Source: Paratinospora sagittata (Eukaryota > Streptophyta > Magnoliopsida > Ranunculales > Menispermaceae). Taken from it: a stretch of DNA of 64,000 nt. This document shows positions 25,001-35,700 of this stretch, piece after piece; the first letter of the stretch is position 1, and each line of letters begins with the position of its first letter. Under the pieces are notes generated by a model. The model did no database searches and was not told the DNA's origin. It saw only the letters and a program-made list of their open reading frames with translations. The position numbers and the translations under genes are program-made. The stretch is from contig CM069613.1 in assembly GCA_035771175.1 (NCBI GenBank), forward strand, positions 2,267,501 through 2,331,500, given 5' to 3'.

Positions 25001-27343
25001 ATGCTAGTTTCAAAAATCTTACATAAATAGAAAGTTGTAAGTTTGCTGTCCTAGTTAAAAAACCACAAGGGCCATCACAGATTTTAGCTATGGTATTATG
25101 CATCATTTCAAAGTGATCTTTTAAATAAAAGGTTTTCACTACGTGTAGATTGCAAACCAGTAAAAAGAAATTTCACTGAAGTATGTTAAAAATCTTGCTT
25201 TTAAACAATTTGCGGCTCAATTCAATGGCAAGCTTTGTTGTCTATTTTTTATTTTGATATTGAGTATATCACGGCCACTTCTAATGTCTTAGATAACTTT
25301 CTTTCTCAAGAATTACTGCAGAATAAATCCTTATGAAGTCTCAGTTGAATGTTCGAAAAGAAAGAAACTGTTTCTTCCACAATTCTGATAACAAATAATT
25401 CTCTCCCCAATTTAATTTCTCAGCTTCTTCCAAATTATTAGACAATCCATTTTCTTCTTTCTCTGAGAAATTTAAATTTCATCATGTATTTGACTCCTGT
25501 CTTCCGTATAGATTCCGAATTCTCTAAAATTGTCTCTTAAGAAATGTTTCCATCTCTCTCCCATTTTATATCCGGACAACCTAATATCTCTATCAAATTT
25601 TATAAAGCCATCTTGATTGATACTAAAAGTGTTTATACTGATCATACTGTTAAAGATGAAGATATTGCCTTCTCCAAACTAAAAATTCCAGAATTCAGTC
25701 TCCAATTGATTGGAATGCACGTATGTGTAGCCCTCAACATGTTATTTCTCCATCTTAATTCTGTCTCCAACTGATTGGAATGCACCTTTGAGAACCTCTC
25801 AACATGTTACTTCTCCCTCTTCTAACAAATTTCCTTACACTTGTTACATCACATTGATGCTTGGAAATTTAACCTTTTTGCAACATAATCAATCCCAGAC
25901 CTATTACTGGTTTATTTCATTTTTGCTCCATCAAAGTAGGTGTACCTTTAATCAAATAGTCTGCACTAGGCATGCTAGTCTCACAAAACTTACATAAATA
26001 GAAAGTTATATGTTTGTCCCAGGTCCTAGTTAGAAAACCATGTGGGCCATCACCTAGTTATAAAGGAATTCTCTCCAAGCTTGCGTTGTGTCAAGCGTCC
26101 TCACAACCAAAAGATCAAAAATAAAATTAAACAAAAAAATCAGTAATTTTATACTGTTATAGCTTGGCAATTTACAGTAATCTTCCAACCATAAAATTGA
26201 AAAACAAAATAAAATAAAATAATTAGCAATCTTATGCAGTTATACCTTAACATTTTTTAAGATTATGAAGTACTCAAGCAACCCTTCCCAAACCAAACAA
26301 GCATTCCAATTCCTAACCCAATCAGAGGTGGAAAAACCCCCAGCTAGCTTCGAAGAAGCAACCCAACTAGCAGCACATCTGACAATGTCATCCCACAACA
26401 CCTCAAACTCAGATACAAGATTGTCAAAAGCCCTTATATTCCTTTCCAGTGAAATACCCCACAAAGTGACCAAAGAGATTGCTCTACCAATGTTAATACA
26501 GTGTGGAGATAGTCTTGGAAAGTTAGCAAGAGATAGTCAGTCATCTATATTGGCAGAAATAAAGAAGGAAACGTAACATAAATAACAATTTCAAGTGATC
26601 CTGTTCAAAAAAAAAGAAAAAAAGAAAAACAATTTCAAGCGACATATTTAAGCTAAGTTTTACCCATCAATTTGTTTATTGTGAGATAATCACAAGTCTG
26701 AGGGTGAAAGCAAGTCGGTCCAAGTAGTTTTTGCCCAAAGTTCGCCCACCCGTCACAATCGAGTTTTGTAACAAATAGGCCCTAATACACTCAACATACT
26801 TAAAACAATGAACTTAAATACCAATCAACCAACCCAACCTTGGTTGGGTTCGGACCAGGTTAGGGCAAGTGGGTAGTAAGCCTTACAATAAGAGAACAAA
26901 AGGAAAACTTAAAAAATTTAAGCCAAATCTTTGTTTATTTATTTATTTATTTATAGAAAGAATTAAAGAGAAAAAGAGGGAAAAAAAAAGCCCAATATCC
27001 AATGTGACCATAAGAGAATGAGGAGATAGACGGGGTACTGCAAAAGCACTAGAGGGCGGTATATACACACATACGCACACTATAGCTATAGTATATTAGT
27101 ATGGTCTAGTCTTTCAATGCCCCCTTCCTTGCTGCCAACACAAGCTACAAGGAGAGTCAGCAAGCTACCTTGCTTGCATTCTATTCTATAAGCAAAGCGA
27201 CTTATCCAGTCTACGAAGCTTCCTACTTGCTTCCCACCTTTGGCTTGCCATGCTACTACCAATTTCTGAGTTCAAAAAAAACGTAACTCATGATTTGCTC
27301 ACAAATGCATCTTGAGTCCGGAACCCTATTCAAAGAACAAATA

Positions 27344-27390
<47 letters not shown>

Positions 27391-30300
27391 TTCATTTATT
27401 TTTTACAAGAAAAAGGAAAATGTATTAAGTAAAAGGAGCCCAAAGGGAGACAAGAAGAGCCTCGAAAGGCAACAACTTCCGCAAACTAGGCCACTTTTGG
27501 TTCAGATCCCCACAAGAAAAACCCAATATCTTTGCCCAGCCACAACCCAAAACCTAGTTTTAAACTTGACATTATCCCACAAGTGTCTATAGGGCTCCTT
27601 TCGACTAAAGATTCTCTCATTCCCCTCTGGCCATATTGACTACAGTAAAGCCAAAATGGTTGTTCTCCAAGGATACAAAAAGGTCCATGACCTGTTTGGA
27701 GAAGGAGAAGCAAAAATTTCTTCAATCGACAATGTTATGTTGGCATCAAACCGAATTCTGCACACAATTCCATCCACAGCTGTTGAGAGAAGCTGCAATG
27801 AAGGAAGATGTGATTTATTGCCTCTTCATCATTCCTACAAACAGTGCACCAATTAGGGGACAAATATAAATAATGCTTCCTTCTTTGCAACATCTCACAA
27901 GTGTTAATCTTCCTCATGGACACTAACCGAGCAAAAACTTTGACTTTAAAAGGAACTTTGGATTTCCAAATAAAATTTGAACAGTGAAAAGAATGAAAGG
28001 AAGGAGAGTCTGTCATGAGTAACAGGAAACATTTACATAAGAATGTCCCAGACAAGTCTCCTACACCCTTCCAACCCCCTTAGGGGACTTCTAACTCCTT
28101 TATCCTCCTGTCATGAGGGTTACGAACAAAGTGGAAATTCCAAGAAACAGTTACCTATGGGAATATCATTGTGAACAAAGGAAGACACTGTTTTGAATTG
28201 CCCATTCGGAATCCTATAAAGAGAAGGAAAAGAAGCAACAAGACTAGAGGGGCCACACCAACAGTCCTCCCAAAAGCAAATGGAATCACCTTTACATGGT
28301 GAAAATTTAATGTCATTGAAACTCACAATGGATTGAAGAAATGAACTTCCATGAACTTCTATGGGTGAGACTTCTAGTTGTACCAACATCCCACTTAGTA
28401 TTAATATATATGAAAAAAAAATTATAGGACAATTGTACGTGCACATGCATTGCATATATTATGAGAGCTAGATGTAGATGTTTGTTCAAGAACTCGAATG
28501 GAAAGACGGAAAGAAGAAACGTACATGAACTTGAATGGAAAGAAAATAAAAATAAGACATGATTTGAAATATGAAATGGTGATGGTGTACCTATAAAGAG
28601 GAAATTAAGTTTTGAGCAAGTGAAGCATTCTCTTTATAATAGTATAGGTGTAGATGTTGAGTATAGGTAGATTGTCAGTTTCCAATGTCTAGACTCAACA
28701 ACTACTTGTGGGGTTGAATAAATCTAATACCCCACTAACCTTTCTTACTTTAACCTCATTAAACTCAATCAGTTTAAACCAGGATGGTCAGGTTTCACAA
28801 GTCGATGGGTTTGGTGCCCACCCCTGACTCATAGATTATTTTAGAAAAAGAAACACAATTTTATCATGTGCACACAAGTCAATCAGAAAGTAAATTCAAG
28901 GGGAAAAAGAAAACCTTGCAAACTCTATAGTCTATTACATTCCGGCAATGGTTTAGTATTGATGCCTTTTTTGGGCTTCTAACTAAAATTTTCATCCCCA
29001 ACAACCACAAACATAAAAATCTGTAACAAATTTCACTTTCAGTTGACTCAAATAGGAATTTAAGGCAGCACTTATAATGCAGCACAATTTAGTCTTAAAT
29101 TAAAGTATCTAAGATGAGATGGTAGAAATTAGGAATAAGAAATTTCGCCTAGGATTTAAAAGAGATGAATTCTGGAACTGAAGTTAAAACTATTTTTAAG
29201 AGCTACAACTAGAAGATATGAATAATTGTTTTTCCCAAATATGGCTAGGAGATAAAGGAAAAAAAATTATAAACATTGAGCAGAATGCACCAATTAATTT
29301 ACCTAGTATTTGACACCACATAAAGAGATGGCAAGAATTGTAGGGCAGGTAATACATCCAGAGCTTTCACTTCTCAATCTTTCTTCTGTTACTTTATTAC
29401 CCAGTCAAATAGGCCGATTTGTCTTCCACATAGGTTCATATGTAAAGCTCATGTCCCATTTAAGGTCAAAGTCTTGGGGCGGATCATAGCACATTGGAAG
29501 TAAAATTGCACAGACATATTACAATGTAGATTCCATCAATGGGCTATTTCTCTTAGTTGGTGTTAGCTATTCAGACAAGACAGTGATTCCATTAACCACA
29601 TGTTCGTGGAGTGTGCATTCACAAAAAGAATTTGGGAAACGTGGAGGATATATCTATAGTGTACCACTTTGCCAAACAAAAGCTGTTTGTGGTCATTTTT
29701 TGGGAGGGAGATTCATGCCTGAAAAGACTCGAGGATTGTTGGAGAGTTGTGGCATTCACTATAGTTTGGTCAGTTTGGAAGAAAAGAAATACTAAAATTT
29801 TTTAAGGGATTGACAAGTACAACTTTGGGTATGGGAGGGTTCTCATTATATGGCTTCTCTATGGATTAGTGCAAGCAAGTTAGTTAAATGTTATAGGTTT
29901 AGCAAGTGCTTAAGAGATTGGGTAGCTATACTCGAATGCTTGTAAGGTATCTCCAGAGGACATCTTGTCCTCTTTGAGATAGGTTTTGCATCATGTAACC
30001 TCATTTCATATCTATTAAGCTTTTGAGAGTCAATAAAACAAAATATTCTAATAACTTGGTAGACAACAATAGAAACTCCTTCATTTTTTGGTTAGTGGTG
30101 CACAACACGTTATTCTATTTGATCAAGTGAATCGCGTATGAGAGTTTAGATTTACAACAATCAACTTAGCCCTTGATAGAGCAAACTAGAAGAAGCAGAT
30201 CATGTAGCCAATCTCATATAATTGGTAAAAGGCTTTGTTGAATTGAAGTGAGCTGAGTTGAGTAATTCCTGAATTTATGATTAATATTGAATCCTAATTA

Positions 30301-32895
30301 TTAAGAAAAAAAGACTTATTCTCTTTTTTTTTAGAAGAAACAATGTTAGTATTCATGTTAATGTTAGTATCCATGTTAATGTTAGTAACACAACTATTCC
30401 TCAATCTAACTAGTGATGAGTTTCGAATTTGGGTGCTTCCGATTCCCCAAGTTGCCCCACAACCACTAGGCCAACTCCTTGTGGTATAAAAAATAAAAAA
30501 AAAGACTTATTCTCACTATGGTTCCAAAACAATGCTTGATATCCTCTCAATCTTGCTTTGATATATCTATTGATTTTTCAAAAAGTATTGCTAGCTAGCC
30601 AACTAGAATCGCCAAACTTGTATCAAAGAGAAAATGTATTCAACAAAAGCATGAGATCAAGTTATAAATGTTACAATTGATACATTTTTATTTGTCATGA
30701 ACATTAAATACACAAATATAGTGTATCAACTTGGGGGGAACTGAAATAGTTTAATAAAAAGTTACAAAAACAAATTGAGATTGTTGACCCTTATATGAAT
30801 ACATCAAAATCTCTTTTTCTCCCTTCCTCTCCCCTTTTTTTTTTCAATTGATCAGCAATTGAAGAAGAATCATCAAAGAAATCCTCTACTAGGAAGAGCA
30901 ATCCCTAGCTCTCCCTCTTCTCTTTTCCAAATAAAACCTCTTCATTCCTATCAACAAAAGAGGGGGGGAGTCAGACCAATTAGTAATGGTCAAAAACAAT
31001 AAAAGAACAAAGTTCAACTTTCACACCACTACTAGGCACTCAGAGATGAATGCCAAGGGAAGATCTCAATCGTTCACTCATTGAGCAATGTGCATGCACT
31101 CACTCAAGCACTAATAAAAGAGAATACACAATATATGAGGCTCTTGCCGTTGCTACTTCTAGGGAGATCAATACTAACATGGAAGATACTCACTAAAGAA
31201 TGCAAATGCAGTTACTTAAGCGTAAAAAGAAGCATGCTCAGTACAAAAGCTCACACCATTGCTACTTCTAAAGAAGAATCAAATATACTCAAGTATCGAG
31301 AAATAATCTAAATAGTCATTGAACTCTTAATGCGCGAACGTTTATATATTCTTCAATATGCCTATTTTATGTTATGTCTGCTAAAAAAGAAAGCTTAAAG
31401 CCTTGTACAAGTCAAAAGGAGAGGGGCGTTATTTTTTTAAGATAATCAAAAGTTCAAAACAAGATGGGCAAGCTTCTTTTACATGTTTCATTTACTTTCT
31501 CACATTTAAGAGGGCATAATTGGAAACTTGGCATTTAATGCTCTTAATAGAAATATACTGAATAACTCAAAAGTATTCTAGAGTAAGAAAGATTTATATT
31601 TTATAAATAATATAAAATTTGCATTGTCAACTTCATTGCTTAAATAAATTTTGGAGATATACAATTCTTAAGAAAACATTATATGCAATATAAACTTACA
31701 TAGTTACATTACATAATCAACTTCTTCTTTTTTTTGAAAAATTAACTTGATTGCCATAGAAATTTGTTTTATAGAGCAAATGGAAAATTAGAATTCAATA
31801 TCTTCATTCTATGTTTTTATCTCTCCTTAAATCAACTAATAACACAATCTTTGAACTACATTGAAATAAACAAACAGTAATTAGAACATATACAGTTTTA
31901 ATGTATCAAATATCATCAATATATTTTTCAATAATTAAAAAACAAAGACAAAAAGGGGGGATATCATCATAAAAGCTTCTTGATAAATATAGTTCTACAT
32001 GATTAGTTGCCTCTTATCTTATCTCCTATAGCTATTTCTTCAATTTAGATATGTAAAGTTCAAATTATTTCCTATAGGAGATATCTTATCTCCTTTACAT
32101 ATCTAAATTGAAGAAATAGCTATAGGAGATAAGATAAGAGGCAACTAATCATGTAGACCTCGTTAATGAAATTAAATCACAAAACTTCCTTCTTTAAAGA
32201 ATTAGTTCAGTATCTGCTCCAAATGGACGCCTAGTATACTTGTTTCCAACAGCACTCAAATGAAGTTTTCATGGAAAATAAATAATTGTTAACAAGCTAC
32301 TTTATTAAAACAGGATTAGCTAGAAACAATTCAATTGGGAATGAAACAAGATAAAAATAAATCAAGATACAGATAAAGAAGTGATATTGATACAAAGACA
32401 AAAATGACAACTAAATGGAAGCTAACAAAGATCCTCCAAAGAAAAAGATGATCACTTTCATGATACTAGTATGTGACCACGTGACTTTTTAAATTTAAAC
32501 TTTTAATTAAAAAAAATGAAAATAAAAAATGCCAAAAGGAGTAAAAAAAACTTAAATTTAGACAGAGTAAAATAGAGAATTATATATAGGCATAAAAATA
32601 GAAGGGAGTGGGTGTGAAAGTTATTTAACTATTAAAATTATAATTTTGGCCCTATAACTAATTTTAAAAATAATTACAAAAAGGGGGCAAAACTGGAAAA
32701 AGAGCAAAAATGAGTAGTTACTTATTTAGGCGCTTGATTTGTGGAATGTGAGATATTAGTGGATACTATCAAAATGTCTTTTATACCCTCATTAATTTAA
32801 TACTTTTTTTTTCAAAGAACAAAAAAGAGGGCAAAATTGGAAAAGAGCAAAAATGGCCACGCGGTGAAAAGTTCAAAGAAGATTTATTGTAATAG

Positions 32896-32939
<44 letters not shown>

Positions 32940-35117
32940 ACAAAAGAAAAAAAAATGTCATTTTATAACCACTATATTGTATTGATAGAGTTTCATATTG
33001 ATAACCTAAATCAGGAATTCAGAATCAAGCCTCCACACAAAACATGGATTAAGAGGACCATTTGTGTCACTATGAGAATCTTTGGCTGAACATTTCTTCT
33101 TTAGTTCTATCAGAAGCAAACATGGTTTGAGAGGACCATTGGCTCTTATTTTGTCAGTATAGTTAATGAATGATCTCATTCTGTTTCAAGTCTATAAAAA
33201 TAAATGACAAAAGTACCAAGGAAACAAACAAGTAAACAAATGCGTACCATACGCAATGGGAGACCCATGGGGCTGAGGAAAAAATTTGTGTTTGTTGTCA
33301 TCAATTCAGGAGGATGATGGTATTTACACGATGACCCAAATTTGCAATCCCCTGTTCTCATATAGTGCTGACATTCAGGTTGTCCAGGTCTCTCGGGGAA
33401 TATGGTTTCCTTCAGATTACTACTTGAAGGGCCAGGAGAGGAAGATACTGGCTGATAACTTACTCCATATGCAGGAGCTGAAGGAGATAACTGTGATATC
33501 CCATAAAATGGACCTGCTGCAGCATTTAGTTGAGTACTAGGAGATGCCGCCACTGGGCTTACTGGTGCCTATAAAGTGGATTTCGTATATAATAAGAATT
33601 TTATATTATTTGTGAAGAACGAATTTTATATTATTTGTGAGGAAATCCCCCAGCATCAAAATGAAGCACTTATATACGTACCTGAAAAGGGTTCCAACCC
33701 GAAAGAGGAACCATCCCCCCAGGGGAAAGCATCATTGGACCATAAGGCCCTTGCACATATGAACCAGGTAATACAGGAGGCCTAGTAACTGGCCAGTTGG
33801 CAGCCACTCCTCCATATTGTGGTGTAGTGGAATGAACCAAAGGAGCCTGCACCGTCTGATAAAATGCAGGTGCAGGTGCTGGTGCTGGCACTGATGCGCC
33901 GGCCGGTTGTGGATGATGGAATTTACAGGTTACACCAAACTTGCACAGCCCCGTTTTCATATAATAGGAGCACTCTTTCTCACCCTGTAAAGTAATTTTG
34001 AACACATTATAAGCTCATCTAAAGTCACATCTCAAAATTCCTCTCTAACACTACGTAAAGTAACAAATTGATCAAGAAAAGGAGGAATTCAAACCGGCCG
34101 AAGTGGGAATCCATGATAATTTAGTTGCACGGAGCTCATCGATCGTCCTCCGTGCTTTGGATGGTGATACTTACAGGAAGTACCAAACTTGCAAGTTCCA
34201 GTCTTCAAAAAATACTGCAAATCAAGGGTGACCACCATTGAAATAAATCGTCTAGTGGACTTCTAACACGTTCCCATTATTAAGAAAGCAAGCAAGCAAC
34301 AATGCAAACCAGGCTCACCTGGCATACAGGTTGGCCTTCTCGCTCCGGAAACTCCCCTCCTTGTAACACAACTCCCATGGCCTGCTCGAATCACAAATCC
34401 ATTCAAATAGTCCAAAATTGTAAACCTACTATGAACCACCCAACCACTTTGATCTCAATTAAAATCAAAACCGAATATAATTTCAGCATCAAGAAAACAC
34501 GAAAAATAGCACACAAATTGATCCATCATCATCAATTTAATCCCAGAAATATAACAAATTGTGAGAATTTACAGGATCATACTCAATTCGCCAACGAAAT
34601 CAAACAAACCAACAGTTCCAGTAAAAACCCTAGAACTCTTACTACAATTAAGGCAGTAAAAAATGGTAAATAATTAAGGAAATTACCGACGAACCGCCGC
34701 GGTCGTGAGGATGATTGAATCGACACCTGGCTCCATACCCGCAAGTACCAGTCCTCATGTAATAGATGCAATTTGTCTCTCCAGGGCGCTCTGGGTACAA
34801 CGAATCCCTCCCGCCCAATCCCAACCGCCAAACAGCCTCTACACACACATTTCACACAAAAACCAAACATCAAATCAAATCAAATCAAAAACAAAAACAC
34901 AAACATAGAAGTAGAAGGCTTCAAGTTCACATAAACCCTAGAAAACTCAGATCGAATCCAAATGCATGACTCGAGATTGACCGCGAAACTGAAATGCGAC
35001 ATGGCAGAACTGACCTTCGAGTCCGGTTTCCTCCGCCGGAGACTTCCATTCCGGCGCCGGCGGATCCATCGGTGTCGTCGTTGCTTCCATTGTCGGTGAC
35101 TTTCCGTACGACTCCAT
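19032..35117 (-). CDS. Five-finger CCCH zinc-finger protein (ZFN/C3H32-C3H58 group)
   Basis: Seven coding exons (minus): 35117-35015, 34838-34687, 34381-34319, 34214-34095, 33984-33682, 33568-33248 and 19262-19032. All junctions are GT-AG and keep frame, giving about 430 aa. Start [11 protein letters not shown] is the first family-like Met. Five C-x8-C-x5-C-x3-H fingers begin at residues 58, 105, 151, 313 and 359. Each finger is led by family words such as [30 protein letters not shown] and LPLRMGAPPC. Finger 2 is split between exons 3 and 4; finger 5 is alone in the last exon, beyond a 14-kb intron. A Pro/Ala/Ser-rich spacer separates fingers 3 and 4. Proteins of this group bind nucleic acid and are linked to RNA handling or transcription. 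The frame closes early in the last exon, at NKDT-stop. Usually LRPG stands where LRMG is read here. Confidence 0.88.
19768..20010 (+). mobile_element. Degenerate TRIM-like element
   Basis: Two diverged direct repeats, near 19768-19832 (GGGCCTCAACCTGAATGC) and 19933-20005 (AAGCCTCTACCTGAAATC), resemble the terminal repeats of the TRIMs elsewhere in the window. The first is followed by TAGTATCAGAACAC, a decayed form of the TGGTATCAGAGC primer-binding site. The second ends near CATCTAACA. Boundaries are approximate. Confidence 0.45.
20780..20870 (+). repeat. Fragment of the 260-bp TRIM LTR in inverted orientation
   Basis: CTGCCTGGTTAAGAAGGTTG and GGAGTGTGAGCTT match, in reverse orientation, the start of the long terminal repeats at 21218-21806. 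It may be a solo LTR remnant that continues, badly decayed, towards 21060. Confidence 0.5.
21218..21806 (-). mobile_element. TRIM-like element with about 260-bp LTRs
   Basis: Read on the minus strand: an LTR of about 263 bp (21806-21544) starts TGTCATGGCC and ends GATGCACA. Two bases later comes the primer-binding site TGGTATCAGAGCC (21541-21529). Then a short internal region, the purine tract CTAAGGGGGTGG (about 21491-21480), and a second LTR of about 259 bp (21476-21218) starting TGTCATGACC. The LTRs share TTTTATCCCTTTRGGCA and CAAGCCTTC words (plus sense) but have diverged. The internal region is only about 67 bp, so nothing is encoded. No 5-bp target duplication could be confirmed, which points to an old insertion. 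Confidence 0.65.
22263..22434. mobile_element. Mutator-like MITE, copy 1 (9-bp target duplication)
   Basis: A 172-bp element with long imperfect inverted repeats: AATGCTATTCTAACTAC at the left and the complement of GTAGTTAGAAAAGCATT at the right. It is flanked by the perfect 9-bp duplication TAACAGTAT (22254-22262 and 22435-22443). Nine-base target sites and long terminal inverted repeats are the mark of Mutator-like elements. A related copy is at 42349-42507. Confidence 0.7.
22829..23670 (-). mobile_element. LINE 3' fragment (zinc-binding domain)
   Basis: Starts at a T-run (22829-22848, the A-tail of a minus-strand element). It continues through broken coding sequence of the ORF2 C-terminal zinc-binding domain: [19 protein letters not shown] and [10 protein letters not shown] in 23365-23571, then [18 protein letters not shown] in 23144-23392. 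Frames are shifted and stopped. Only the 3' end is present; the upper boundary is approximate. Confidence 0.75.
24963..26054. repeat. Direct repeats of about 120 bp, 0.95 kb apart
   Basis: Segments 24963-25080 and 25932-26054 share ACTAGGCATGCTAGT, TTACATAAATAGAAAGTT and GGGCCATCAC, with scattered differences. In the spacer a second, shorter tandem duplication (about 25690-25810) repeats GATTGGAATGCACGT/CTT and CTCAACATGTTA. The pair could be remains of LTRs or a segmental duplication. No coding sequence was recognised in the spacer. Confidence 0.6.
26240..26575 (-). mobile_element. LINE 3' fragment
   Basis: The minus-strand frame contains [15 protein letters not shown] and [12 protein letters not shown], the usual C-terminal end of plant L1 ORF2 (LW-IWLERN-R-F ... 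AASWV). Only about 300 bp remain. Boundaries are approximate. Confidence 0.6.
27347..27391. repeat. (CA)n(TA)n microsatellite
   Basis: About 15 CA units run directly into about 8 TA units, next to the 3' end of a LINE fragment. Confidence 0.9.
27392..28385 (-). mobile_element. LINE 3' fragment, about 1 kb
   Basis: Minus-strand ORF2 remnants in three frames. At 28120-28380, [20 protein letters not shown] is the region between reverse transcriptase and the zinc domain. At 27735-28055, [30 protein letters not shown] and QQLWMEL form the zinc-binding domain. At 27486-27725 is the end of the ORF. Frameshifts separate them. The 3' end is A/T-rich next to the CA/TA microsatellite. Confidence 0.8.
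29380..30035 (+). mobile_element. LINE 3' fragment, plus strand
   Basis: Plus-strand coding relics read [19 protein letters not shown] at about 29580-29640 and, in another frame, [18 protein letters not shown] at 29752-29805, matching the zinc-binding domain and the W-xW-RN-x-IF end of plant LINE ORF2. It ends in a sequence like a LINE 3' terminus (GAGAGTCAATAAAACAAAA, near 30025-30043). Opposite in orientation to the other LINE pieces in this intron, so a separate insertion. Confidence 0.65.
30324..30496 (-). mobile_element. tRNA-derived SINE with 18-bp target-site duplication
   Basis: On the minus strand the head reads GGAGTTGGCCTAGTGGTTG, with a good box A, followed by a box B-like AAATTCGAAACTC and a terminal A-run (T-run at 30324-30332 on the plus strand). 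The perfect 18-bp repeat AAAAAAAGACTTATTCTC flanks it at 30306-30323 and 30497-30514. The tail contains small tandem repeats of ATGTTAGTATTC. A clear, fairly young SINE insertion inside the CCCH intron. Confidence 0.8.
30515..31993. other. Unassigned intronic sequence
   Basis: AT-rich intron sequence with no recognised element or gene; small open frames here have no family resemblance. Confidence 0.4.
31994..32157. repeat. Perfect 65-bp inverted repeat (hairpin) with 34-nt loop
   Basis: Left arm 31994-32058 is exactly complementary to right arm 32093-32157; no mismatch was found in 65 bp. The 34-nt loop (32059-32092) contains further shuffled copies of the arm words (CCTATAGGAGATA, CTTATCTC), so the structure may have arisen by template switching or successive fold-back. 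A transcript of the intron on either strand would form a long double-stranded stem. No protein is encoded. Confidence 0.9.
32896..32939. repeat. (TA)n(GA)n microsatellite
   Basis: About 12 TA units followed directly by about 10 AG/GA units. Confidence 0.9.
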
Positions 35118-35700
35118 ATGTACGGTCCGAGTACGTATTTTTAGATTTACAAAATGTACAGAAAGATAAAAGACGAACAAAGAGGAAGAAGGAGAGACAG
35201 AGAGAGGAAGTGTGTGAAAGTAGGAGCAAGGGAGGGAGGAAGGTTCTAGAAAGGTGGTGGAATGTTCTGGAAGATCGGATCGAATGGGAGAGAAAGAGAG
35301 AAAGAGAGAAAGAGAGAAAGAAGGCGGGAGATGAAGAAGCGGTTTTTCTCTTTCTCTGTGTTTCTCTCTACTGTTTGGTTTTGGGCTTTCTTTCCTTCTT
35401 CGCTCTCCGTTTCTCTCTCACAGTTTTATTTATTCTCTCTCTCTCTAGCTTTCGCTCTTTGTTTTTAAAGAGTTTTTTGTTGCTTTGTTTTGTTTCTCTC
35501 TCTTTCCGCTCTTAAGTGAGAGAGTCTGTGTGTGTGTGTGTGTGTGTGTGGTTGGGTGCGATTTTCGTCTGTTCGTTTTATACCCGCCAAAGCCCTCGAT
35601 GGTCCCGCGGAACCGGACAGGAATTGGTTCGACCGCGCTTCCCGCCGCCGCCGCCTATATGCGACGTCAATTTTAAAAATTGCGACGGTCGAGATTCTTA
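35118..35700 (-). promoter_or_regulatory. 5' leader and promoter region of the CCCH gene
   Basis: Upstream of the start codon, the minus strand carries CT-rich runs (GAGAAA repeats on the plus strand at 35288-35325), a (TG)12 tract at 35527-35550 and a GC-rich patch at 35580-35680. Pyrimidine-rich leaders of this kind are common in plant genes. No sure TATA box was seen, so the transcription start is not placed. Confidence 0.45.

Larger units (their letters stand above)
19263..33247 (-). other. Giant (13,985-bp) last intron of the CCCH gene
   Basis: Bounded by the donor CGTATG|GTACGC (33247 downward) and the acceptor ACAAACAG|GGGGCT (19263). The flanking exons join in frame (LPLRM|GAPPC), where related proteins have a continuous sequence. 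The other introns of this gene are 104-334 bp. The intron is filled with repeats: one clear and one doubtful TRIM, a Mutator-type MITE, at least four LINE fragments on both strands, a SINE, microsatellites and a perfect hairpin, each listed separately. Between these I see only AT-rich sequence. Confidence 0.75.

Noticed and set aside
27060..27260. Possible organellar DNA insertion (composition and GCTTGC-type words)
   Set aside because: No recognisable mitochondrial or plastid gene; the resemblance is only in texture.
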